Assembly: GCA_023457175.1 (NCBI GenBank)
Contig: JAEWMM010000167.1
Location: forward strand, 1 to 6,510
Length of the DNA: 6,510 nt
Origin: Bacillota bacterium
Lineage (GTDB): Bacteria > Bacillota > Clostridia > Oscillospirales > Ruminococcaceae
Direction: 5' to 3'
The notes under the pieces were generated by a model. The model did not search any database, was not told the origin of the DNA, and worked only from the letters and a program-made list of their open reading frames with translations. Of the stretch, positions 1-4,990 are shown in pieces. The position numbers and the translations under genes are program-made. The stretch's first letter is position 1. Each line of letters opens with the position of its first letter.

Positions 1-333
1 ATCCTCAGTCAGCACAATATCTGCGCAACCGGTACTACCGGTAAGCTGGTGGCCGAAGCAACCGGCCTGCGCATTTTCAGATTTCTTTCGGGCGAGCAGG
101 GGGGCGACCAGCAGATTGCCGCGCGCATTGCCTGCAACGAGATTGACCTTTTGCTGTTTTTAAGGGATCCGCTGACCATGAAGCCGGGCGAGCCCGACGA
201 AGCGAATCTGATCCGGCTGTGCGACGTGCATTCCATCCCGATGGCGACCAATATCGCGACCGCCGAGGCGCTGATTCATGCGCTGGAGAAGGGCGATCTG
301 GACTGGAGAGATATTGTTAACCCCAAGCGGTAA
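1..333 (+). CDS. mgsA: Methylglyoxal synthase, C-terminal 110 residues (5' end outside window)
   Basis: The enzyme converts dihydroxyacetone phosphate to methylglyoxal and phosphate in the cytoplasm, a bypass of lower glycolysis that releases phosphate. The reading frame is open from base 1 and ends at TAA 331-333; roughly the first 30 residues are missing. Visible family marks are the phosphate-binding ATGTTG (visible residues 9-14), SGEQGGDQQ with the catalytic-base Asp at visible residue 36 (family Asp71, E. coli numbering), RDPLT with Asp at 56 (family Asp91), and [14 protein letters not shown] near the end. One oddity is that the family motif PHxPD reads P-G-E-P-D here (codon GGC at 187-189), so the usual active-site His98 is Gly while the following Asp (family Asp101) is kept. 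The family assignment is secure; whether the enzyme is fully active is open. No neighbour in the window shows a functional link, and the hisS leader that follows is a separate unit. Confidence 0.95.
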   Translation: MLSQHNICATGTTGKLVAEATGLRIFRFLSGEQGGDQQIAARIACNEIDLLLFLRDPLTMKPGEPDEANLIRLCDVHSIPMATNIATAEALIHALEKGDLDWRDIVNPKR

Positions 334-417
334 TTGGGGCATGTTTTGATGTATTAAAAATGCGCGGTCTTTAGCGATGCGCAATTAAAATATCCGCCAT
401 ATTTAAAAAACGGTGAA
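334..417. other. A+T-rich spacer between mgsA and the T-box leader
   Basis: No gene is present. A 5-bp hairpin (TGCGC 361-365 with GCGCA 379-383, 13-nt loop) is followed by ATTAAAATAT rather than a T-run, so it is at best a weak terminator for mgsA. The promoter of the T-box transcript must lie here or just upstream, but I find no convincing -35/-10 pair: TAAAAT at 386-391 could be a -10 element but has no recognisable -35 at 16-18 bp. Confidence 0.4.
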
Positions 418-618
418 GCGGAAGCAGTAGCCTGTTGACAACGCCTACAGAGAAGGGGCCGTCCGGTGCGATACGCCGGGCTTGCGGCTGAGAGCCCCGC
501 CGGTTAGACAGGAGAAGGACATCCGCCGAGTTGAAAGCGAAAAACGCTTTTCGCCTGCTCTGCGTTATAAGAGCGCCTGTTGAGACGACCAAACGGCTGC
601 GGCTGCAAGGTTTAAACG

Positions 619-653
619 AGGGTGGCACCGCGTGGAGATTCTTCCCCGCCCCT
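619..653 (+). promoter_or_regulatory. T-box antiterminator helix
   Basis: AGGG 619-622 pairs with CCCT 650-653 and GCG 630-632 with CGC 647-649, leaving the seven-base bulge TGGCACC (623-629) that binds the free tRNA 3' end. The downstream strand (647-653) uses most of the left arm of the terminator, so the two structures exclude each other. This is the expected T-box switch and fixes the mechanism as transcription attenuation. Confidence 0.88.
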
Positions 654-680
654 TTTGCTGATTGGGGCGGGGGTATTTTA
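644..680 (+). terminator. Regulated terminator of the T-box leader
   Basis: CCCCGCCCC (644-652) pairs perfectly with GGGGCGGGG (664-672) around an 11-nt loop and is followed by the T-rich run TATTTTATATTTT. It would stop transcription before hisS unless uncharged tRNA stabilises the competing antiterminator. Confidence 0.93.
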
Positions 681-736
681 TATTTTAAGCCGCCAAGGCT
701 TTAAACGATATGTATAGTAATTGATAATAGGACTAT

Positions 737-743
737 AAGGAGA
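737..743 (+). promoter_or_regulatory. Ribosome binding site of hisS
   Basis: AAGGAGA lies 8 bases before the ATG at 752. Two nearer ATGs at 744 and 747 are out of frame with hisS and too close to the site, so the start at 752 is chosen. It gives the N-terminus MKPLTFAPKGTQD typical of HisRS. Confidence 0.85.
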
Positions 744-751
744 ATGATGTT

Positions 752-2065
752 ATGAAACCGCTCACTTTTGCCCCAAAGGGGACACAGGACGCTCTGCCCG
801 GCGATACCACGCGCTGGCACTATGTCGAGCGCACGGCGCTGGATATTGCCGAGCGTTACGGCTTTTTTGAGATGCGCACCCCCACGTTTGAGCACACCGA
901 GCTGTTCAGCCGCGCCGTGGGCGACACCACCGATGTGGTGCAAAAGGAGATGTACACCTTCAACGATAAGAAGGATCGTTCCATCACGCTGCGCCCTGAG
1001 GGAACTGCGGGCGTTGTGCGCGCCGCGATTGAGCACAGCCTGTTGGGCGGTCAGCTGCCGGTCAAGGTCAGCTATGTGATCAGCTGCTTCCGCTATGAGA
1101 AGCCGCAGGCAGGCCGACTGCGCGAGTTCCACCAGTTTGGCATTGAGTCGATGGGTTCCCCCTCCCCCGCTGCTGACGCCGAGGTGATCGCGCTGGGCAA
1201 TCAGGTACTCGAAACGCTGGGTGTCGATAAAATTAAGCTATTTATCAATTCCATCGGCTGCAAGCAGTGCCGACCCGCTTATCAGCAAAAGCTCAAAGCG
1301 TATTTCTCTAACTACACCGACGAGTTTTGCGAGACCTGCCTGAACCGGCTTGAGACGACCCCCCTGCGCATCATCGACTGCAAGAGCCCGATATGTAAGG
1401 AGATTGCGTCTAAAGCGCCCAAAATGATTAATCACCTCTGCCCCGAGTGCGAAGCGCATTTTGCCGAGCTGCGCGAGCGGCTTGAGGCGATGGGCATTGG
1501 CTATGAAATCGACCCCGACATTGTGCGCGGGCTCGACTATTACTGCCGCACCGTCTTTGAGTTTGTCACCGAAGCGATCGGCGCGCAGGGTACTGTTTGC
1601 GGCGGCGGACGGTATGACGGGCTGATTGAGGAACTGGGCGGCCCCGCGCTGCCCGGTATCGGCTTTGGCATGGGATTAGAGCGTTTGCAGCTTGTTATGG
1701 CGGCGTCTAACGCGGAGGTTCCTTCGCTGCTGCCCTGTGAGCTGTTCATTGCGCCGATGGGCAAGGCGGCGTCGGTTGCGGCCGGAGCACTGGTGCAGAA
1801 GCTGCGCGCTGAGGGTGTTTCAGCCGACTGCGAGACAATGAGCCGCAGCTTAAAAGCGCAGATGCGCTACGCCGACAAGCTGGGCGCTATCTACACAATG
1901 GTGCTTGGCGAAAACGAGCTGGCGCAGGGCAAGGCGACCGTCAAGGAGATGGCGACCGGTACCACGAGCGAGATTACGCTGGGCGACGGGTTCGCCGCCG
2001 AATTCATCAAGCTTTCAATGCAGAGGTGCATCGGCAATGTGGCCGACGCGGCTGCAAAACTATAA
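752..2065 (+). CDS. hisS: Histidine--tRNA ligase (HisRS), 437 aa
   Basis: This cytoplasmic class II synthetase attaches histidine to tRNA-His using ATP. Residues 8-20 carry the family N-terminal PKGTQD; LRPEGTAGVVRA is at 80-91; motif 2 is FRYEKPQAGRLREFHQFG (113-130) with its ATP-contacting arginine. The two histidine-specific signatures are GLDYY (260-264) and GGRYDGL (285-291). Motif 3 (GIGFGMGLERL) spans 302-312, and the anticodon-binding domain covers about 328-427. Between motif 2 and GLDYY the insertion domain holds paired cysteines (GCKQC, FCETC, DCKSPIC, LCPEC), a pattern common in clostridial HisRS that suggests a structural metal site; the metal is inference. The length is normal. 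It is the first gene after the Asp-type T-box and shares the transcript with aspS, whose ATG lies 38 bases after its stop. All key catalytic motifs are present. Confidence 0.98.
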   Translation: MKPLTFAPKGTQDALPGDTTRWHYVERTALDIAERYGFFEMRTPTFEHTELFSRAVGDTTDVVQKEMYTFNDKKDRSITLRPEGTAGVVRAAIEHSLLGGQLPVKVSYVISCFRYEKPQAGRLREFHQFGIESMGSPSPAADAEVIALGNQVLETLGVDKIKLFINSIGCKQCRPAYQQKLKAYFSNYTDEFCETCLNRLETTPLRIIDCKSPICKEIASKAPKMINHLCPECEAHFAELRERLEAMGIGYEIDPDIVRGLDYYCRTVFEFVTEAIGAQGTVCGGGRYDGLIEELGGPALPGIGFGMGLERLQLVMAASNAEVPSLLPCELFIAPMGKAASVAAGALVQKLRAEGVSADCETMSRSLKAQMRYADKLGAIYTMVLGENELAQGKATVKEMATGTTSEITLGDGFAAEFIKLSMQRCIGNVADAAAKL

Positions 2066-2068
2066 TCT

Positions 2069-2084
2069 CGGCGCGGAGTCGCCG
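2069..2084 (+). other. Small hairpin in the hisS-aspS gap
   Basis: CGGCG (2069-2073) and CGCCG (2080-2084) form a 5-bp G+C stem with a 6-nt loop between the hisS stop and the aspS ribosome binding site. There is no T-run, so it is not a terminator. It may affect mRNA stability or aspS translation, or may be chance. Confidence 0.4.
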
Positions 2085-2087
2085 ATA

Positions 2088-2094
2088 AAAGGAG
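2088..2094 (+). promoter_or_regulatory. Ribosome binding site of aspS
   Basis: AAAGGAG lies 9 bases before the ATG at 2104, supporting that start over the internal Met at residue 5. Confidence 0.8.
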
Positions 2095-2103
2095 TAATAG
2101 TAA

Positions 2104-3891
2104 ATGGCAGACTTTATGAACGGCCAAAAGCGTACCGCTTACTGCGGCGAGGTTTCGGCCGAGATGATCGGCAAAGAGCTGGTATTAGCGGGCTGGGCGG
2201 CCAAGCAGCGTGATTTGGGCAATTTGATTTTTATCGACCTGCGCGACCGCACCGGCATTGCGCAGCTGGCGTTTGACGACTCTACCGACCGTGAGACTTT
2301 TGAAAAGGCCTCGGCGGTGCGCTCGGAATATGTGCTGATGGCAAAGGGGATCCTACGCCGCCGCGAGTCGGTCAATAAGGACATTCCGACCGGCGAGGTA
2401 GAGCTTTATGTCTCAGAGCTGAGGGTGCTGGCGGTCAGCGAGACGCCCCCGTTCGACATTAAGGACGGCATTAAAACCAATGAGGAGCTGCGCTTGCGCT
2501 ATCGCTATCTCGACCTGCGCCGAAACGAGCTGCAGTCGGCCATTCTGATGCGCCACCGCATCGTTAAGCTGGTACGTGACTATTTTGATAAGAACCGCTT
2601 TGTCGAAATTGAGACGCCGATTCTCATGAAGCCCACGCCGGAGGGTGCGCGTGACTACCTTGTCCCCTCCCGCGTACATCCGGGCAAGTTCTACGCGTTG
2701 CCGCAGTCGCCGCAATTGTACAAGCAGCTTTCGATGCTGGCTGGTTTTGATCGCTATATGCAGATTGCGAGATGCTTCCGCGACGAGGACCTGCGCGCCG
2801 ACCGCCAGCCCGAGTTCACTCAGATTGACATTGAAATGTCCTTTGTGGATGAAATGGATGTGCAGACCGTCAACGAGGGACTGATGAAGGATATCTTTAA
2901 GGATATTATGGGTATGGAGCTGGAGCTGCCGCTGCGCCGCATCACCTATAAAGAGGCGATGGCGCGGTTTGGCTCTGACAAGCCGGATACCCGTTTTGGG
3001 CTGGAGCTGCAGGATCTGTCGGATATTTTGAAAAACACCGAATTTGCTGTGTTCAAAAGCGCTCTGGAGGCAGGCGGCAGCGTGCGCGCCATCAATGTCA
3101 AGGGCGCTGCGGCTACCCTCTCACGCAAGGAGATCGACAAGCTGGCTGACGTCGCAAAGCTCTATAAGGCCAAGGGCCTTGCGTTCACGCGCCTGACCGA
3201 GGAGGCGCAATCCTCCTCGTTTGAGAAGTTTCTCACCGAGGAAGAGATCAAGGCGATTCATGAGCGTATGGCGGTTAAGACCGGCGACGTGCTGCTTGTC
3301 GTGGCCGACCCGCGCGACAGCGTTGTGTTTGCGGCGCTTGGTGCGCTGCGCTTAAACCTTGCCAAGCGGCTGGCGCTGATCCCTGAGAATACCTACGACC
3401 TGCTGTGGGTGACCGATTTTCCGCTGTTTGAGTACGACCCGGACGAGGGGCGCTACTACGCGATGCACCATCCTTTTACCTGCCCGAACCTTGAGGATAT
3501 GGACAAGATGGAATTGGATTTGGGCGCTGTACGCGCCCGCGCCTACGACCTTGTGCTCAACGGCACCGAGCTGGGCGGCGGCTCGATCCGCATTTCTGAC
3601 CCGGCCATTCAGCGTCGGATGTTCGCGGCGCTGGGCATGAGCGACGAGGAGGCCAACGACAAGTTCGGCTTCCTGCTTGAGGCGTTTAAGTACGGTGTGC
3701 CGCCCCACGGCGGCATGGCTTACGGCCTTGACCGGCTTGTGATGCTGCTCTTAAATAAGGAGAGCATCCGCGACGTTATCCCCTTCCCCAAGGTGCAGAA
3801 CGCCAGCGAGCTGATGACCGCCTGCCCCACCTATGTCGACGTTAAGTCGCTTGACGAACTTTCGATTGCCGTTGTGCGGGAAGAAGCATAG
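2104..3891 (+). CDS. aspS: Aspartate--tRNA ligase (AspRS), bacterial type with GAD domain, 595 aa
   Basis: This cytoplasmic class II synthetase charges tRNA-Asp. An N-terminal OB-fold anticodon-binding domain covers about residues 10-110 (GWAAKQRDLGNLIFIDLRDR from 30). Motif 1 lies around FVEIETPILMKPTPEGARDYLVP, the flipping loop has QSPQ, and motif 2 has FRDEDLRADRQPEFTQ from residue 225. The bacterial GAD insertion covers about 290-410. Motif 3 is HGGMAYGLDRL at 535-545. The length of about 590 residues is usual for bacterial AspRS. Leu38 in RDLG occupies the position where the Pseudomonas aeruginosa non-discriminating enzyme has a histidine (RDHG), which hints at a discriminating enzyme that does not charge tRNA-Asn; this is inference from one position. 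It is the second gene of the T-box operon, so its product's own substrate tRNA is the signal that turns the operon on. The transcript probably ends at the 4061-4096 hairpin. Confidence 0.98.
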   Translation: MADFMNGQKRTAYCGEVSAEMIGKELVLAGWAAKQRDLGNLIFIDLRDRTGIAQLAFDDSTDRETFEKASAVRSEYVLMAKGILRRRESVNKDIPTGEVELYVSELRVLAVSETPPFDIKDGIKTNEELRLRYRYLDLRRNELQSAILMRHRIVKLVRDYFDKNRFVEIETPILMKPTPEGARDYLVPSRVHPGKFYALPQSPQLYKQLSMLAGFDRYMQIARCFRDEDLRADRQPEFTQIDIEMSFVDEMDVQTVNEGLMKDIFKDIMGMELELPLRRITYKEAMARFGSDKPDTRFGLELQDLSDILKNTEFAVFKSALEAGGSVRAINVKGAAATLSRKEIDKLADVAKLYKAKGLAFTRLTEEAQSSSFEKFLTEEEIKAIHERMAVKTGDVLLVVADPRDSVVFAALGALRLNLAKRLALIPENTYDLLWVTDFPLFEYDPDEGRYYAMHHPFTCPNLEDMDKMELDLGAVRARAYDLVLNGTELGGGSIRISDPAIQRRMFAALGMSDEEANDKFGFLLEAFKYGVPPHGGMAYGLDRLVMLLLNKESIRDVIPFPKVQNASELMTACPTYVDVKSLDELSIAVVREEA

Positions 3892-4060
3892 CGCATTTGA
3901 ATTTGCGCCTGTGGGTTATCGCATGTAAATACGGTTTATAGGCTTTGAGGACTAAGCAAAACAGCCGGTCATGAAAAAGTGTGTACGAATGAAACGGATA
4001 TCGACAATGACATGAATAAAACCACGCTTGTTGTCGGTATCTGCCAATGGCGTAGAGATA
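3892..4060. other. Non-coding stretch after aspS with inverted repeats
   Basis: No supported gene is present; a 14-codon ATG frame from 3971 has no ribosome binding site. GCGCA (3891-3895) and TGCGC (3904-3908) form a short repeat over the aspS stop codon. A longer imperfect hairpin lies at 3995-4043. Together with the terminator at 4061 this is either a long structured 3' UTR of aspS or a small RNA gene; no clear promoter could be found. Confidence 0.5.
3995..4043. repeat. Imperfect inverted repeat, possible RNA stem-loop
   Basis: CGGATATCGACAA (3995-4007) pairs with TTGTCGGTATCTG (4031-4043): 13 consecutive pairs with two G-U wobbles. Three weaker pairs (4008-4010 with 4028-4030) can extend the stem inward. 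The wobbles make pairing better if the plus strand is transcribed. An alternative pairing of GTCAT (3968-3972) with ATGAC (4007-4011) overlaps its left arm. Confidence 0.5.
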
Positions 4061-4102
4061 AAGCACGGCAGCAGAATTGAATCTGCTGCCGTGCTTATTT
4101 AT
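4061..4102. terminator. Strong hairpin terminator after aspS, probably bidirectional
   Basis: AAGCACGGCAGCAGA (4061-4075) and TCTGCTGCCGTGCTT (4082-4096) form a perfect 15-bp stem with a 6-nt loop, followed on the plus strand by ATTTATT. Read on the minus strand the stem is preceded by A-rich sequence and followed by TATCTC, so it could also end the convergent xre transcript. It marks the left border of the accessory islet. Confidence 0.88.
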
Positions 4103-4174
4103 TGGGTATAGCTGCTAAAAATCTTTCATGGGACGAGCACATTCGACGGGGCTGCGTTTTTGTGTGTATGCGTG

Positions 4175-4414
4175 CTATCCTTTGTTTCTCTTTCCAATAT
4201 CGCGCGGGTACGGTTTTTTACAATCCGTCCGCCCAACCAGATAGTCAATGCTGGTTTCATACAAATCAGCCAGCTTGTCCATTATTGAAATAGGAATATT
4301 TAAATTGCCAAGCTCATAATCCGAATAGGTTGTTTGGTGAATTTGAAGATATTGAGCTAATTCTTTTTGTGCCATATCCCGATCTTCCCGCAAGTTTCGG
4401 ATTCTATCATACAT
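4175..4414 (-). CDS. Xre/Cro-CI family HTH transcriptional regulator, 79 aa
   Basis: This is a small DNA-binding protein of one HTH_3-type domain, probably a dimeric repressor. Residues 1-12 (MYDRIRNLRED) are the usual first helix. The helix-turn-helix is about QKELAQYLQIHQTTYSDYELG (16-36), followed by the conserved IPISIMDKLADLYETSIDYLVGRTD (40-64) and a short basic tail ending in GKRNKG. No partner, protease or sensor domain is present. The start at 4414 is supported by AAGGGGTGA (plus-strand 4421-4429), 6 bases upstream. Upstream lies a divergent small ORF, and the shared gap has two palindromic sites, so autoregulation and control of the small ORF are likely by analogy with such pairs. 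A minus-strand -10-like CATAAT (revcomp of 4436-4441) has no good -35. The islet is richer in A+T than the flanking genes, suggesting acquisition. Its ligand or trigger cannot be told. Confidence 0.92.
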   Translation of the reverse strand: MYDRIRNLREDRDMAQKELAQYLQIHQTTYSDYELGNLNIPISIMDKLADLYETSIDYLVGRTDCKKPYPRDIGKRNKG

Positions 4415-4443
4415 GGAAAATCACCCCTTGCGTCCATTATGTC

Positions 4444-4460
4444 TTAAGGGATATTCCCGT
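4444..4460. promoter_or_regulatory. Putative operator site 1 (xre-proximal)
   Basis: TTAAGGG-ATA-TTCCC-GTA is a near-palindrome centred on 4453 (GGGATATTCCC). It has the same core, TTAAGGGnnnTTCCCnTA, as site 2, exactly 25 bp away centre to centre. It sits just upstream of the minus-strand -10-like element CATAAT (4436-4441), where a bound repressor would block xre. Binding by the Xre protein is inferred. Confidence 0.65.
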
Positions 4461-4461
4461 A

Positions 4462-4490
4462 TTGGCTTTTAAGGGCATTTCCCTTAAAAT
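4462..4490 (+). promoter_or_regulatory. Promoter of the 51-aa ORF (sigma-A type)
   Basis: TTGGCT (4462-4467) and TAAAAT (4485-4490) are separated by 17 bp, matching the sigma-A consensus at 4 of 6 and 5 of 6 positions. Initiation would fall near 4497, giving a leader of only about 14 bases before the ATG at 4511. The whole spacer is occupied by palindrome site 2. Confidence 0.7.
4467..4489. promoter_or_regulatory. Putative operator site 2, perfect 9-bp palindrome
   Basis: TTTTAAGGG (4467-4475) and CCCTTAAAA (4481-4489) are perfect inverted repeats around CATTT, centred on 4478. The site lies between and partly over the -35 and -10 of the small-ORF promoter, so a bound repressor would exclude RNA polymerase. 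Its 23-bp dyad and 25-bp distance from site 1 fit dimers of a small HTH protein on roughly the same face of the helix. A third half-like CTTAAGAGG (4494-4502) lies a further 26 bp on, over the small-ORF ribosome binding site. Confidence 0.75.
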
Positions 4491-4510
4491 GACCTTAAGA
4501 GGTGATTGAA

Positions 4511-4666
4511 ATGCCGGATTACAAATTTATATATTATGCGTTGGCGGCGCAAGTAGCAGACGCCATTGACCTATTGGTTAAAGCACAACAGTGTGGTGAA
4601 GAAAACGCCATAAAGGAGGACTGCATCATCGAAATTGCACCTCCGCCAGAGCAGCGCGAGGGATAA
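4511..4666 (+). CDS. Small ORF of unknown function, 51 aa, divergent from xre
   Basis: The ORF begins MPDYKFIYYALAAQVADAID and ends EIAPPPEQREG at TAA 4664-4666. The start is well supported: GAGGTGAT (4499-4506), with GAGG 8 bases upstream, and a promoter at 4462-4490. The first 30 residues look like one amphipathic helix (YKFIYYALAAQVADAIDLLVKAQQ); the tail is acidic then proline-bearing. No signal peptide, membrane segment or metal motif is seen, and two cysteines (28, 38) are isolated. The helix resembles, from memory only, short proteins of the form YKxxYxxLxxxxxxAIxxLxxAQ found beside small Xre regulators in Clostridia; I cannot name a family or function. Its strict placement under an apparent repressor operator suggests it is the regulated output of the Xre protein. 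It could be an antirepressor, a small effector, or the last gene of a decayed mobile element. Confidence 0.72.
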   Translation: MPDYKFIYYALAAQVADAIDLLVKAQQCGEENAIKEDCIIEIAPPPEQREG

Positions 4667-4683
4667 GCCGTGCAGGATGCTTG

Positions 4684-4856
4684 CGGATTCCTAAAGATAG
4701 CGCAAAGGCCACGGTGCTGTTGTCGTTGACACCCCCTTACATATCTATGTCGGCAACTCGGATTTTCTAAAAGAGGGCTTTGAAAATATGGCTGCAAAGA
4801 TACTTTTGCAAAACGCTGCCGCTCAAAACAACACAATGCACAAAAATGCGCCTTGA
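4684..4856 (+). pseudogene. Degenerate coding remnant after the small ORF
   Basis: From 4701 one frame is open to TGA 4854-4856 and reads like real protein (VVVDTPLHIYVGNSDFLKEG at 4719-4778, then FENMAAKILLQNAAAQNN). It has no usable start codon and TAA and TAG lie just upstream (4692-4700). The neighbouring frame over 4684-4720 reads RIPKDSAKATV, which would join smoothly through one frameshift near 4716-4722. The terminator stem overlaps its end. I do not recognise the parent protein. The coding look is a judgement by eye, so this may also be non-coding sequence. Confidence 0.35.
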
Positions 4857-4892
4857 TTTGGCATTAAAGGCCATCTCAAGGCGCATTTTCTT
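4843..4892. terminator. Bidirectional terminator between the islet and the decarboxylase operon
   Basis: AAAATGCGCCTTGA (4843-4856) and TCAAGGCGCATTTT (4876-4889) form a perfect 14-bp stem. The 19-nt loop contains an inner TGGC/GCCA stem (4859-4862/4870-4873). Both strands leave the stem into T-rich sequence (TTTTCTTATT on plus, TTTTTGTGCATT on minus), so it can end the small-ORF transcript and the convergent decarboxylase operon. Confidence 0.88.
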
Positions 4893-4990
4893 ATTAAAGA
4901 AGCTAGCTGCCTTATTGCGCGTTTGCTATTGCACAAATACGCTTTGTCACAGTGCTGCTTTATAATTGTAATAAAACGGTTGCGGAGAAC
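4893..4990. other. Spacer after the decarboxylase operon
   Basis: This A+T-rich stretch lies between the terminator and the biotin carrier stop codon. No gene, repeat of note or promoter is seen; short plus-strand frames here lack ribosome binding sites. Confidence 0.5.

Larger units (their letters stand above)
418..680 (+). promoter_or_regulatory. T-box riboswitch leader, aspartate specifier (GAC), controlling hisS-aspS
   Basis: This leader RNA senses uncharged tRNA and switches transcription of the following synthetase genes on. Stem I closes with GCGGA 418-422 against TCCGC 522-526. Above it is the specifier loop, with AGTA (426-429) facing GAA (514-516), the usual loop E pairing. Then come CCTGT 431-435 against ACAGG 508-512, AGAGA at 449-453, GGGGC 455-459 against GCCCC 494-498 with the conserved GCTGAGAG bulge at 487-494, and an apical hairpin 461-466/476-481. 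The specifier triplet sits in its standard place, GAA-G-GAC-A, so it is GAC (Asp) at 518-520. Two further hairpins follow (534-539/545-550 and 557-561/570-574). The T-box AGGGTGGCACCGCG lies at 619-632, with tRNA-end-binding TGGC at 623-626; C626 would pair with discriminator G73, as in tRNA-Asp, not with the C73 of bacterial tRNA-His. The element is certain; Asp specificity rests on two independent readings. Confidence 0.96.

Noticed and set aside
361..383. TGCGC/GCGCA hairpin as mgsA terminator
   Set aside because: Only 5 bp, a 13-nt loop and no T-run; too weak to call.
593..606. Tandem CGGCTG CGGCTG in the T-box leader
   Set aside because: Two six-base copies within a structured RNA; explained by T-box helices or chance.
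701..1132. 143-aa minus-strand frame antisense to hisS
   Set aside because: Lies opposite strongly conserved HisRS sequence, has no ribosome binding site and no recognisable domain; it is a shadow of a G+C-rich gene.
3352..3708. 118-aa minus-strand frame antisense to aspS
   Set aside because: Fully within conserved AspRS coding sequence; no ribosome site and no protein-like features.
3971..4015. 14-codon ATG frame after aspS
   Set aside because: No ribosome binding site, and it lies across the imperfect stem-loop; not supportable as a gene.
4102..4293. 63-aa plus-strand frame opposite xre
   Set aside because: Overlaps the xre coding region on the other strand, with no ribosome site.
4534..4836. 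100-aa minus-strand frame overlapping the small ORF
   Set aside because: Cys/Arg/Ser-rich random-looking sequence with no ribosome site. The plus strand here has a promoter, ribosome site and coherent ORF.
4780..4965. 61-aa plus-strand frame
   Set aside because: Runs straight through the 4843-4889 terminator stem, has no ribosome site and an implausible composition.
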